DNA from: Castanopsis chinensis
Lineage: Eukaryota; Streptophyta; Magnoliopsida; Fagales; Fagaceae
DNA length: 64,000 nt
Assembly: GCA_032878915.1 (NCBI GenBank)
Contig: JAVQMG010000087.1
Span: 9,098,001-9,162,000, forward strand
Reading direction: 5' to 3'
Below the pieces are notes generated by a model. That model was not told the origin of the DNA. It worked only from the letters and a program-made list of their open reading frames with translations, and searched no databases. Both the position numbers and the translations under genes were made by a program. Position 1 is the stretch's first letter. Each line of letters opens with the position of its first letter. Below, one piece after another: positions 11,835-23,648 of this stretch.

Positions 11835-12870
11835 TATTTAAATAGAGTTTTTTTTGTTATCACTTAAATAATATTTAACTTGTGTTTAATATCATAATTT
11901 TTTTAATAACAAAAATCCATTGTTTTTATTTTGTAATATACTTTTTTTTTTTTTTTTTGGGAAAAATGCTAAAGTTATAACAAATTTTACTACAAAAAAA
12001 CATACAAACAATGTAGCAATAAATGTGATTAGTGACACTTCACAAAGATAGTAAATAAGTATTTGAATGAATTATGCTAGTGATATTATAAATTTTACAA
12101 CATGAGGCTTACAAAGATGTATAACCAATCACAAAAGGTAATTTAAAAATGCATTTAATAGGTTGTTGACATCCACAAAATCATATTAATTGTCACATTA
12201 ATTTGTGAAGTTTTTGAAGTAAAATTTATAGTATTTCTAGCATTTTTCTATCTAAATTATTTCTTATGATTAATGACACATATATTTGTAAGACTCATGT
12301 ATTTAAAGTTGTATTATCTTTAACATTACTCAATTCTTTAGAACTTCTTAAAATTAGAAGGAAAAAAAAAATGTAACTAATTTTTTTCCTATTTCTCTAC
12401 AAAAAAAATATATATATATATATATATATATATTAATTTTTACCCCAAAATTTGGGGGCCTTTCTCTAGTAGAGGACCCTAGCCCTAGGCAATGGCCTAA
12501 GTGGCCTAGGCCTTAGGCCGGCCCTGCTAATAAGTAGCCTTTTATTTGTACAAATTTTAAAGGTCAGTATCATGTTCTCCCATATGAGAGAAAATGTTGA
12601 ATATATGACTATGGCCTCTACAATGTCTTTAAGTGAACCTCAAATTTTAAACTCCATCATAGTTTGTTAACGTCATGAATTATGTTGATGCTATTTTCAA
12701 ACTTGAGAAGTAATTGATGACATAAATTATTGTAATGTTGTTTGTTGTGGTTTCCTAAATTGAAGCTCCCATGCTGGTGGCTTCAACAGCTTATTGGATT
12801 ATAAGGTAGACACCTATAGTTAGTCTTTCTATTTGTTGGTTGTCATCAAAAAGTATTTGACTAAAAATCG

Positions 12871-13500
12871 CTAACCTTTACATTATTGTCTTTCTCAACA
12901 GGTGATATTCTGATGGTTTCTCTAGACTAGGCAAATGGTCGGAGGATATTTCCCAATATCTTAAGCATAAGGTGATGGATTTTTCTATATAAACTAACAC
13001 AAATGGTATATTATTCACTATTTTTAATACAATTTGGTTTTGTGACTTATAAGATGGAGTGATAAATTAAAGTACTCTTTGTTTAGCTACTTATGGTGAA
13101 TATTGATATAAGTAATTTAAGCTACTATGGTGTTGATACATCCTGATGACTTCCATTATTGGTTTAGAAAAAGGCACCAACATCACTAACCTTTACATTA
13201 TTGTCTTTCTCAACAGGTGATATTCTAGTGGTTTCTCTAGACTGGGCAAATGGTCGGAGGATATTTCCCAATATCTTAAGCATAAGGTGATGGGTTTTTC
13301 TGTATAAACTAACACAGAGGGTATATTATTCACTATTTGTAATACAATTTGGTTTTGTGACTTACAAGATGGAGTGATAAATTAAAGTACTCTTTGTTTA
13401 GCTACTTATGGTGAATATTGATATAAGTAATTTAAGCTACTATGGTGTTGATTCATCCTAATGACTTCCATTATTGGTTTAGAAAAAGGCACCAATATCG
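12871..13500. repeat. Tandem duplication, two ~315-bp copies
   Basis: Copies at 12871-13185 and 13186-13500 differ by only a few bases. Each contains TGTCTTTCTCAACAGGTGAT, which resembles a splice acceptor followed by exon sequence, so each may carry a remnant exon. I found no extended reading frame. A (TA)n run follows at about 13587-13613. Confidence 0.85.
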
Positions 13501-13582
13501 TTGTTTTTGGTTTCTTTTAACACAACAATTTAGTGAGGAACTTTCTCCTGAAACTGGATAAATGCACAACTCTACTGGTTTC

Positions 13583-13616
<34 letters not shown>

Positions 13617-13852
13617 ATTTTAACAAACAGTTAAGTTGTAAATTCCTGTAAATGAGTTGGATGTCTTTGGTTGTTGAGGATGTTAACCAAAAAGATCACA
13701 TAGGTTCTACTTGGTGTAATGTTTTTGAAACATTTGACAACTAATGACCAACCATGTCCTTCTATGACTTGTAACTTTCATGCTATTAATTGCAGCTGAA
13801 ACAATTGGTCAATTGTAGTTAGTCCTTTGCAAGAGATTAAAGCTAATTATAT

Positions 13853-15197
13853 GGGTAAACTACATATTTGGTCCCTATTCTTTACATCATATTTCAATTT
13901 AGTCTCTAACCTTTCAATTGTGTCAAGTTGGTCCCTAACCTTTCAATGTCATGTTAATTTAATCTCTGCCGTTATCTAATGAATGGAAATGCCTGATGTG
14001 TCAAATGGTCTAAATAAAAAAAAAAATAAAAAAAATTGCCACATCATTTGCCACCTAGAATAACATGTCAGAATTTTTAATTTTATTTTATAAAATGTCA
14101 ACATAATTTTAAATTAAAAAAGAAAAAGAAAAATAGCAAAAAATTAAATCCCTAACTCACGTCCATCACCAACAAAATCCCTTTCCTCAAAAAACAACAA
14201 AAATCCCTGAGTCACAGCCACAATATCTTCACGTTTTGGTCCTTAGAGATTATACTAAAGGAGGCCAGTGATTATATCGAAGGTGACACTTGACGACAAC
14301 AAGTGGATCTAAGGACTGATAGAGTAGCCGATTATCTGAAGGCCGGCGGTATTACCTTCCTCCCAGGTTTTTATCTCTCTTTTTTTTCTTTTTCTTTTTT
14401 GGAATTTCATTCACTATATGGCTTTTAATTATAAGTTTTTGGATTAAAGGCCTTTTAATTAAACTTTTTTTTCCCCAGATTTTCAAGCATGACCATACTC
14501 GTGGAAATAGGAGCAACAAAGGAAGACAAAGGTGTGCTTGCTGTGAGAGAAGCTTTATTTAGCCTTAATTAACTTTGGATTTAAGTAGTCATTTTTTTTA
14601 CTAGTTGGAGTGAAGTATTTTTGTTCAAAAGCCATGTGAGAGAAAGTTACTGGGGAACGAACACAATAGTGATCTTAACAAGTTTTGTAAAGCTACCTAT
14701 CAACAAAAACAAGAAACTATGTAAAGCTACTGCTCTTTTTTTAAGATTTGCAGATCCCACCTGTTATTGTGGCAAAGCAACGAAAGAAAGTTGGCATCAA
14801 AGGAGGCCACTTGGTCTTTTTTTTTTTTTTTTTTTTTTGTAGGAAGACAAAAACTTTATTCAGCTGGAGAAAAAGATACAATATCATGAGCACATGCATG
14901 CTTAATAATACTAGGACACTTCTCTGGCCATGCAATGTAGCTCTCTATACTTCTAGCGTGGTGGGCCAACAGGTGTGCAGGGATATTTTCCTGCCTCTTG
15001 GTATTCAACTTATTTTTACTACTATTTATGGGCTCTACTGCACTTTTTGATATATTCATGAGTACTATTGTACTATTCATGAGTAATAAGTTTTTAGTTT
15101 CAACAAAATAAGCGATATCCAAATAGACCCTAAATTGACACATTTGAAATGTTAATGACTAAATTATCATAGTTAGAGACCAAGTATGTAATTTACC
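13853..15197. mobile_element. Long-TIR (Mutator-like?) element, non-autonomous
   Basis: The left end GGGTAAACTACATATTTGGT and the reverse complement of the right end GGTAAATTACATACTTGGT match, and the similarity continues inward for roughly 80-100 bp (no exact count made). I could not see a clean target duplication. The interior has T tracts and a LINE 3' fragment on the minus strand, but no transposase. The second unit keeps only the inner part of this element (from about 34112). Confidence 0.6.
14816..15003 (-). mobile_element. LINE 3' end fragment (RNase H C-terminus plus poly-A)
   Basis: On the minus strand the peptide has the LLAHHARSIESYIAWPEKCP pattern of the LINE RNase H (RVT_3) tail. 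It is followed by an AATAAAG sequence and a poly-A run (plus-strand T run 14816-14838). It is a short copy of the fragment at 34612-34945 and loses similarity at about 15003. Confidence 0.65.
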
Positions 15198-15592
15198 ATT
15201 AAATCTTTCTTAATGTTAAAAAGAGTTTAGAAATCTGGAAAATCAAAGAGCAAATAATAAAACTTATAAGCATTTCTCAAGAAACGAAAAAAAAAACAAA
15301 AAAAAGGAAGGCGAAGGAAAACATAAAGAAATATCCCCCCCCCCCCTTTCCCTCTGTTTTCTTTTAGAGAAACCAAACACAGACTAAATACATTTCAATT
15401 CAGTAGATTTATTCCCACGGAACCAAGAACCCTCTAGAACCCTAAAATAGAAAACAAACTCCAAAACCTTTTTTGTCATCTTATTTTTTATCTTTTTGGG
15501 AGTCGTAGATTAAATACAAATATATTAAATAATAAAAGAATGTACCAAAAAAAGAGGCAAGACAGAAATAAAGTGATAAGGATGAGAGTTTG

Positions 15593-15631
<39 letters not shown>

Positions 15632-16064
15632 ACTTCAAAGTGAGATTCTTTCAGTTAGATTAGGACTTAGGGGGGAGGAGAGAGAGAGAGAGAGAGAGAG
15701 AAATTTTGGAGCAGACTCACAAGTTTCTTTTGTTTTTAAGAAAGATAAAAGAGAAGAAGTTATCAAATAATATAAACAACTATTTCTCTTCGTATTGTTT
15801 TAAGTCAAAAAACTTTAGAAAAATTACACCAACTATACTTCTTTTTACAATTACTCTCCTAAACTATTCTAATTCTCATTTACACTTCCCCCTAAACTAT
15901 GGGAATGCACACTTACCCCTCTAAACTATTGTCTATATAACACTTTGCACCCCAACCCATAGAAATTGTTTAGGGAAGTAAGTGTATATCTCATAGTTTA
16001 TGGCATAAGTGTAAAATGAGATATAGTTTAGGGGTAAGAGTAACTAGGCTATAATTTAAGGGGA
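15198..16064. other. Spacer with GA runs and repeated CCTAAACTAT phrases
   Basis: GA tracts lie at about 15598-15630 and 15678-15702. From about 15850 the sequence alternates CCTAAACTAT on one strand with ATAGTTTAGG on the other, with TAAGTGTAAATGAGGA repeats continuing to about 16140. It reads as a palindromic MITE with short tandem repeats. No coding region was seen. Confidence 0.5.
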
Positions 16065-16733
16065 TAAAGTGTGCATTCTTATAGTTTAGGAGGTAAGTGT
16101 AAATGAGGATATAGTTTAGGGGGTAAGTGTAAATGAGGATATATTTTAAGGGGATAAATATAAAATGAGATATGGTTTATTATGGGTAAACCGTAAATTC
16201 TCCAATAACTTGAAAACTTTATAGTTATTCTTGATAATCTTGTTCCCTCACTATCTTGTGAAGGCCACAAACTATCCAAGGGTTTCCAAACCCTTGGTAG
16301 TTCCAACTTGAAAGTCTCATTGGTCCCAACAGGGGTGGTCCACCACCCCCCTCAATCCATTATTCAGAGGAGTGCCATCCACAAATTGCTTGCTATGCTT
16401 TGGTGAGATAGTCTACAAAGTTTCCAATCCTAATTGGTATATAGACCGTTTCCTTTTTCTTTTAACAAGAGTGGAAACTCCAATTCCCAAGCAATGACTA
16501 AATTGCCCTCCCAATTTTAATGCTTCCTACGCATCACCCTACCCCACACAACATGTCTAGATTACCAAATTTGTGTTGCCCAATTTTGTCTAGTCCTCTA
16601 TTCATTAAAAAAAAAAGAGAAAAAAAAGAAGATATCCAGACCAATGCAAAATGGTCTTTGAACAAGTTTTGTTTTGTTGCCAAGTTTTTTTTTTTTTTTT
16701 TACCACCTAGCAACATGTCCAATTTTTTTAGGA

Positions 16734-16765
<32 letters not shown>

Positions 16766-17154
16766 TTTATTAAATTCTTTATAATAATAAAAGCAAAATA
16801 ATATAATTATATATGTATAATGTGCAAAATTTTATATTATTTAATGAGTATAAATAATTATTTCTTATATATTATGTAATAAAAGTATAAGAGTAAATTT
16901 ATATAAATTACATTTTTTATCTTCTCACATTTTTTCTCCTCAACCAATGAGCCAAACAAAATAATTTTTCATTCCTTTAATTTTTTCACCTCTCTAATCA
17001 AACACAGAAGGGGAAAACTAAATATTTTTTATTCCCCACTAATTTTATATCCTCCTACTTTTTTACTTTTCCAATTAAACAGATTCTTGCTCTATCAAAA
17101 TGATGTCTTACGTCCAACCAAGAAGCTCAAATTGGACACCTTCTTAAGTCTTAA

Positions 17155-18158
17155 GAGCATCCACATCAGTGGATGAAAAATTCTCATCTATTTAACATGA
17201 AAAAACCTACTTTTTTATTTTACACACTCACTTTTACAATACACCCACATCAATTTATCCATTTTACACATTTATTCAATAAAATATTCATTCTTTTACA
17301 ATTTTTTATCATCCCTCCGTCACAATCAACGAACACTCCAACCACCATCATCACCACCCAGCCACCATCACCACCGTCATCACCACCTAGCCACCATCAT
17401 CACCACCCAACCAGGATCATCACCCACCCAATCGGCTGCAAGATCATCACCGACCCACACCCACAGAAAACCAGGAAAAAAAAAAAAAAACCACCGTCCA
17501 GATTACCCATCCAATTCAGCCCGCCGTTGATCGCCATGGTTCTCATCTCCCACCACGTCATCCCTCTGATCCTCCGCGTCCTTCGCCAGTACAAGACGAT
17601 TCCTCTAAACCAACGGATTTGAGTGAGATCGAGGCCTCCGGCCTGAGCAAGATCGACGCCTCACAGCACCACCACCTCCTCGCGATGGTCGCCGGCCTCA
17701 AGCTCAGTCAAAAATGGATCAAAACCCACGAGATTCTAGGCGACGGACCGTCGGAGATCTCCGTTCGTGTTGTAGGCGACGGACTCGTCCGGTGACTCAG
17801 CTTGCTCGACCTTGTTCTCATCGGCGGCAATGGCGATCGGCGGAAGCTAGAGGAAGATCAGCAGAAGCTAGAGGAAGAAGAAAAAATGATGAGATGAGAG
17901 AAAGACTGTGCGCCTGAAAGAGAGGGAGGTGGGAGTCAAGGATGAGAGAGAAAAAACTAATAAGATATTCAATACATATGCTACAGTGCCAGTGTAAATT
18001 TACACGGGTATTGTAGCAACGTGAATATTATAGATGAGTTTAGATGAGTTTACACCCACTGATGTGAGTACTTTTTTGCTCAAAATGTGTAAAATTAATA
18101 ATTTTTTTATCATTTTGCACATTTATACACATTTATGCATCCACTGATGTGGATGCTC
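17155..18158. mobile_element. Harbinger-like non-autonomous TIR element, 1004 bp
   Basis: The ends are perfect 21-bp inverted repeats starting GAGCATCCACATCAGTGG, flanked by the 3-bp duplication TAA (17152-17154 and 18159-18161). The TWA duplication and GAG/CTC ends fit PIF/Harbinger. Unit 3 has the empty site at about 48742 (AAGTCTTAACCATTC), which confirms the boundaries. The middle (about 17500-17920) is far more GC-rich than its surroundings and has a roughly 57-codon open frame from about 17621 to a TGA near 17793, which I do not recognise. It may be a captured host gene fragment. Confidence 0.88.
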
Positions 18159-18198
18159 TAACCATTCTTCCTAAAAAAAAAATTAAAAAAATTAGAAT

Positions 18199-18310
18199 AC
18201 GTCATGGCCTACGCAAAAACAAAATACGTCATGGCCAACCCTTTTTTTTATTTTTGATAGGAGGGCCCACCCTTCAAGAGAGGAATAGGAACGTCATGGC
18301 ATGCGTCAGT
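18199..18310 (+). promoter_or_regulatory. gamma2 upstream motif cluster (ACGTCATGGC)
   Basis: Three copies of ACGTCATGGC lie at 18199, 18226 and 18291, the first followed by CTACGCA and the third by ATGCGTCAG. On the minus strand this holds TGACG, the core recognised by TGA-type bZIP factors, and a CATGCATG (RY-like) sequence follows the third copy. The cluster sits about 220-330 bp before the ATG. The related motif recurs before alpha and beta genes, so a shared regulatory role is plausible but inferred. Confidence 0.5.
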
Positions 18311-18529
18311 AGGCCATGCATGCACATACTAGCCGAACAATTCTACTTCAATGTCAATTATAATCAAACTCCCTAAAAAAATTAAATTATAATACACACT
18401 ACAGCAAATCTATGAAAACTTATAAGACTACAAGAAAGAACCATTACGTTTTTTGATAAAACATAATTTGCAACGCTGTTAGTCTGTTACACTTGCTCTT
18501 GCAGACTACCCTTCAATTTTCCACAACAA

Positions 18530-19099
18530 ATGGAGGAAACAAACATGACTCCTGGGACAAAGAGGTAATTTGATCTTCAAACATTAATGTTTTTAGTTGA
18601 CATATAAAGCTGAGATCTATTCAGATATCCTTAATATGCACCTTTTTTTTTAATTTTTTTTAATTTTTTGATTTTTAATTTCAATCTTCCCCCTAGGATT
18701 GCAGTTGTAACAGGAGCCAATAAAGGGATTGGATATGGGATATGTCAACAATTAGCTTCAAATGGAGTCAAGGTGATATTAACTGCTCGAGATGTGAAGA
18801 GGGGCAATGAAGCTGTTGATGAACTCAAGACTGCTGGATACTCTGATGTGGTCTTCCATCAACTAGACGTGACGGACCCAGTTAGCATTTCCTATTTGGT
18901 TGATTTCATCAAAACCCAATTTGGGAAGCTTGACATATTGGTGATGCAACTTATACATATTCTGAGAGATTCCAAGTGTTTATTTTGATAGTGAACATTG
19001 TTTTTTTCTTCATATGTTACAATGAATCTACGGAATTTTTAATAGAATCATTGAGTTTTGAATTTGACAAAGAAACTAAAGCATTGGTTGAGCTCATAC

Positions 19100-19143
<44 letters not shown>

Positions 19144-20462
19144 GACTAGTAGAAGAGAATAAATCCAAATAGTCCAATGAGGATGAGAATAGCTATGCTA
19201 GGAACCTCTTACAGTCAGTTTATAGTGTTTAACAAAGATGAATCAAATAGTCCTCTGTCTTTCTTTTACGACCTTTTTCTTCAGTAGATAAACATATATC
19301 ACTTGTTCGGAAAAAGAAAAATATATACCATATATTAATCCAGGAAATCTTGCTCTGTTCCCCAGTTTCGATGGCTTTAAGATTGATATAACTTCAAAAT
19401 TGTAGGTAAACAATGCAGGGATTAATGGAGCCATAGTCGATAAGGAATTATGGAACCTTAGTTCGGAAGAAGTAAGTCTCTTAATGCTATGTAATCATTA
19501 TTTGTGTCGATTAGAGAGCATCATCCTGAAGTTGTATATACTTTAGCAATAAATTTTTTTCCCTCCCCACTCTCTCAATTTTCACAAAATAAAAACAAAA
19601 TAGAAATAAAATGTTTTAAACATGAGTGCAACATCGCTTACCTCCATATGATTATACAGTTTTTAGGTCCAAATGCCAAACCTTTGAAGGAACTTATAAA
19701 GCAGACTTATCAAACTACGGAGAATTGTTTGAGAACAAACTATTATGGGACCAAGCAAGTGAGCAAAGCACTTATTCCGCTTCTTCAATTATCCAATTCA
19801 GCAAGAATAGTAAACGTCTCCTCCCGTGTGGGGCAGCTAAAGGTAAATTATTATTAATCCAAAAGTAGTTAGGTCATAGATGCTACTAATGATAAAGGTA
19901 CAACTCACAATCACAGGGTTAATGAAATCACTTTGTGAAAATTCATAAGTCACAACACTGGGAATTTTCTTCGTCATTTCTAAAAATATGAAGTGTGAAT
20001 TAGTTGCAGGACATGGCATGTTGAGATTTGTGCTTTGACCATATATGATGAGCTTATATATTCAATTGTGTGTTTGTATGTCAGTTTGTTTCAAATGAAA
20101 ATGCAAGGAAGAAGTTTGAAGATGTAGGTGGTCTCACAGAAGTGAAAGTGGACGAGGTGGTTGAAGGGTTCTTAGAAGATGTGAAGAAGAATTCCATAGA
20201 AGTCAAAGGCTGGCCTATCAATTTTTCAGCTTATGTTGTCTCCAAGGCAGCTCTGAATGCTTACACGAGGGTTCTAGCTAAGAAGCATCCCAATATTGCT
20301 ATTAACTCAGTTTGTCCTGGCTATACGAAAACGGATTTGAACGATAACACTGGGGTTTCCACTATTGCAGAAGCTGCAAAAGGTCCTGTGATGCTTGCTT
20401 TGATGCCTGAAGGTGGTCCTTCCGGCCTCTTCTTTGTTCAAACAGAAGTCTCAACCTTTTGA
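18530..20462 (+). CDS. SDR copy gamma2, neomenthol dehydrogenase/salutaridine reductase-like, intact
   Basis: Exons are 18530-18564, 18697-18940, 19406-19471, 19660-19842 and 20085-20462 (35+244+66+183+378 = 906 nt, 301 residues), with GT-AG introns throughout. The start is the first ATG (MEETNMTPGTKR). Visible features are the NADP(H) loop TGANKGIG (17-24), the RD pair after the second strand, NNAG (95-98), Asn of NYYG (142), VSS with catalytic Ser170, SAYVVSK with Tyr226 and Lys230, and the PGYTKTD and EGGPSGLFF regions. Size and motifs match the plant monomeric SDR group that reduces ketones such as menthone or salutaridine with NADPH, likely in the cytosol; the actual substrate cannot be read from sequence. 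An AATAAA lies at 20649-20654. This is one of only two undamaged copies in the array. Confidence 0.93.
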
Positions 20463-20689
20463 CTCGAAAATATTATGCAATAGCAACAATTAATCAATAC
20501 AATATGTTACGTTTGTGTAATAATGTGTGCGTGGCAGGCAGACAAAGATCAATAATGCTAAAAATGTTGCTCTTCTTTTTTATTTCTTTTTTTGGTGGTT
20601 ACATGTATGTAAGCTACAATCTATGTACTTTCTTTTGAACTTATTCTCAATAAAATAAAATTCTCACAAAACAAGAATATTCTCGTGGA

Positions 20690-21750
20690 GTTTGTCTTTG
20701 TAGGAGGCAAAAATTTGTCAAGCCAATTATAAAATGCCACATCAAAAATTTAGTGATAAATTTCCAAATTAATATGTTATTAAATTAATTAAGTCAAATA
20801 ATGACATGTGTCATCCAAATTGACATCACATTGGCATATTAAAATTTGTCACTTGTCACTGGACCCATAAGATAAAGATAAATTTCCTATTCAATATTGA
20901 TGGATAATTATCTTTATTAAAATAAATAAAATAAAATAAAATAAAGATAAATTTTCTATTCAAAATTGATGGATAGTTATCTTTATTTAAAATAAATAAA
21001 CAAAATAGAGATAATTATTTATCTTTATTGATTATTATCTTTATCAAAAATCTTTATCAAAATAGATAGCTAGAAATAATTATCCCTAAGCAAAACTTGG
21101 GCCAATCAAAAGTCTCCTACATTTTTTCAAACATATCAATTCAAAGTGAAGTTTATTTTCTAGAACCACTGTAAATAGAGGACATTTCCTCTCATTGTGA
21201 GAGACTAAGTTTTGAAGAAGCCAAAACTCTAGAGAAATTCTGCCTCAAAAATGAACAAAGAACATTCAAAAGAATTTACTTGAATCATTCTTTCAAGACT
21301 TGAAGTTCTATTGGATTTAAGCTCAAAAGTCTCTATAAACTTCAAAAGTTTTAAATCATTGAAGTTCAATGGAGCAAGCCTCTAAAGTACCAAAGAATTT
21401 CAACCAAGAATCTTCGAAGAACTTGAAGAACATTCGAAGGACTTGAAGAACAACAAATCTCTAATAAGCTCAAAGCCAGAAATTCATTGTGAAGACTGTT
21501 CGATCCATCTTCCAACCAAAGTGAAGAAGATTTCGTGATCAAGTCAAAATAGAAGATGAGCATTTTTTGTAAAAGAGTTGAAGTAGAGATTGTACTCACT
21601 ACTTGATTAATACAAAAATATATTTGTGGAACACATTTTTCAATTTGTTTGATATTCTATAATTGAGAAACCTTGTGTTTACGGTCTTGTTAGGAAAAAT
21701 AGGGAGTAATTATTGGAGTCGTACAGTGTAGTTCAACAATTGGTGTCGTG
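20690..21750 (+). mobile_element. LTR-like fragment downstream of gamma2
   Basis: About 1 kb of A-rich sequence resembles the end of a plant LTR. It has a TATA-like CTGTAAATAGAGGACA at about 21169, a long AAG/GAA-rich leader, and an end TTCAACA followed by ATTGGTGTCGTGCC, which looks like a primer-site region. No partner LTR or proteins are visible here. Unit 3 holds the same fragment, split by the insertion at 51577 and truncated near 55746. Confidence 0.45.
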
Positions 21751-22071
21751 CCTAACACATAATTTAATAACTCTAATGAGGGAAAAATAATAATAATATT
21801 TGTTTAAGTAATAGAATATTTTCTTTTTTCTTTTTGATGAGAAGTGACAAAATGTATTTAGTACATAATAAAAATCATTTTAAATGGTAGCACAAGAGGG
21901 ACATTACATCACTCAAAAATTATTTAGATAGCAATTATCAAGATGTGAAATAATTGTTCTTAACAATGTTCAGTCCAAAAAACAATTAAAAAAACATGTG
22001 TCCCCAATTAGTATTTATAATGAGAAAATTTTTAGTGTGCTTTTTTTAATATTAAATATAAATTAAATAGG
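21751..22071. other. AT-rich spacer, nothing recognised
   Basis: A short stretch after the LTR-like fragment. No coding or structural signal was seen. Confidence 0.5.
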
Positions 22072-22720
22072 GTAAAAATTAGACGCAGTACCTTATGTCC
22101 AGTATCTTAAGTTCCCCTTTTAATATTAAAACACATGGCTACTTAACTAAACACACTAAACGGCATCTTTTTTGTTTCACGAAGTGAAACTCTCTCAACC
22201 CCTCCTTTTCTATCTCTACTAGAAATCAAGCACCCATACCCTTTTGAAGAAAAATCAAACAATTTTGATAGACTTGCTTTGATAGGAGTGGTGATGGGCT
22301 TGGAATTCAAATTTGAGGTGGAACTCCAAGGCTTTGGAAATTGGAAGGTGGGAGACAAGATCGGCAGTTTCCCATACTCAAGTCTAGCCCCTTTGATCCA
22401 TAACAATGGATTTTCTCCATTATACAAAAATTTTGGGTGGATATGCAAATACAAAAGTTCTGGGTTTGAAGATTAATTAGAGTTTTAGGTTCAATTTTTT
22501 TAGGTTAGATGAGAGAATTAGTCAAGAAATACTGATTTAGCGTTTTACTTGATAAATTCATGGTGGTAAATGGAGGTTATGCAAACCCACTTTAGTAATT
22601 TATCCAATTTAGGATCTTTGTCGATTTGTTTTTCCTACAACTTCAACCGGTTGGAGAGAGGGTGTCAAGATTTGATGTCCATGGTTTTTGTTGACACATT
22701 CCAAACTATTTTGACTTTCT
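22072..22720. mobile_element. Left part of a long-TIR element (right TIR deleted)
   Basis: The sequence from AGGGTAAAAATTAGACGC matches the left arm of the element at 55851-59547 in unit 3. The right arm is missing here: the sequence jumps at CAAACTAT near 22711 straight into the sequence that follows the right target duplication in unit 3. The interior includes a frame (about 22279-22476) with no recognised domain. Confidence 0.65.
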
Positions 22721-23538
22721 ATATATATAGTTTTAATAGAGTTTTTTTTTTTTTGGTTATGTAAAATTGCTAATTAAGTTTTTGTATTTTGGCTTTATTT
22801 ACGTCTCTTTCAGAAGTTATTAGGAAAAAAAATTTCAATAATTATTCAACACACTCATAACAATTATTTTTGGTGAATTAGTTTATTGTTCATTTAAGTT
22901 GGATTTCTATTGGCTTAATATTTTGGGGATCTAATTATAAGTAGGGAAAAAAAAATGCAAAATCCATCAATATTTTTTTCTTTAAAAAAATTATCATTTT
23001 AAAATTGTGAGACATTTTTACACAATTTCGAAGACTTTTTACTTATTCAATAATGGGCCTTGAGACCCTTTAATTTATTTTGGGACAAGTGAGGCCTTAG
23101 GCCTTAGCCCAGAGTATATCTTGTGCCGACTGCATGCAATGGGTTTCTCACAACATGTAACCCCCCACCAATGCGTGAGCTCATGTGTTGTTTAGAACTC
23201 ATGTAGGATTTCCTATTTTTAAACAAGGCGTCTATTGGAACGTAGGGAATAAATCTGATCTGAGTTTTTGGGAGAGCAAAATTTTACAATCACCAGTGCA
23301 ATTGCTCTTCAGATTATCATTCGATATTTCTATTGTCTTTTTTTCTTTTTTATACAAGATAAAATTTCTAGTCTAGCTTAATCTAAGTGAATATGTGTGT
23401 GTAACTCTCTCCTAGAGAGTTGAATCTCGGTCTTTACTCTCTACACTTTACAAGCATTTATACTTGTAAAGTGACAACCGCACAAAGAAGAGCGATGACT
23501 ATTGTCTTATATATTTTCCCTAAAAGAATGTATGTAAC

Positions 23539-23587
<49 letters not shown>

Positions 23588-23639
23588 ATATATATATATA
23601 TATATAAAGTTTAATTATAAATTAACGACTTGAGATTAA
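22721..23639. other. Spacer between gamma2 and alpha2
   Basis: AT-rich sequence matching 59570-60500 in unit 3. A GAGGCCTTAGGCCTTAGCCC phrase near 23090 looks like a worn hAT end. It ends in a (CT)n(TA)n microsatellite. Confidence 0.5.
23541..23606. repeat. (CT)n followed by (TA)n microsatellite
   Basis: CT repeats at 23541-23584 are followed by TA repeats. The equivalent tract in unit 3 is at 60401-60479. Confidence 0.95.
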
Positions 23640-23648
23640 AAAAGAAAA

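Larger units (their letters stand above)
7382..12526. mobile_element. Non-autonomous hAT element with a nested LTR retrotransposon
   Basis: The 8-bp direct repeat CTAATAAG flanks the element (7374-7381 and 12527-12534), which is the hAT target-site duplication length. The ends are TAGGGCAGCCC on the left and GGCCGGCCCTG on the right, imperfect inverted repeats of the hAT kind. Subtracting the nested retrotransposon and one of its TSDs (4416 bp) leaves about 730 bp of hAT sequence with no transposase frame, so it depended on another element to move. The right part holds a (TA)n run near 12410. Confidence 0.8.

Noticed and set aside
17173..17622. 149-residue frame in the Harbinger-like element
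   Set aside because: Mostly Thr/Pro/His/Ser low complexity from CCACCATCA repeats. It starts in the terminal repeat and shows no domain. Kept only as part of the element description.
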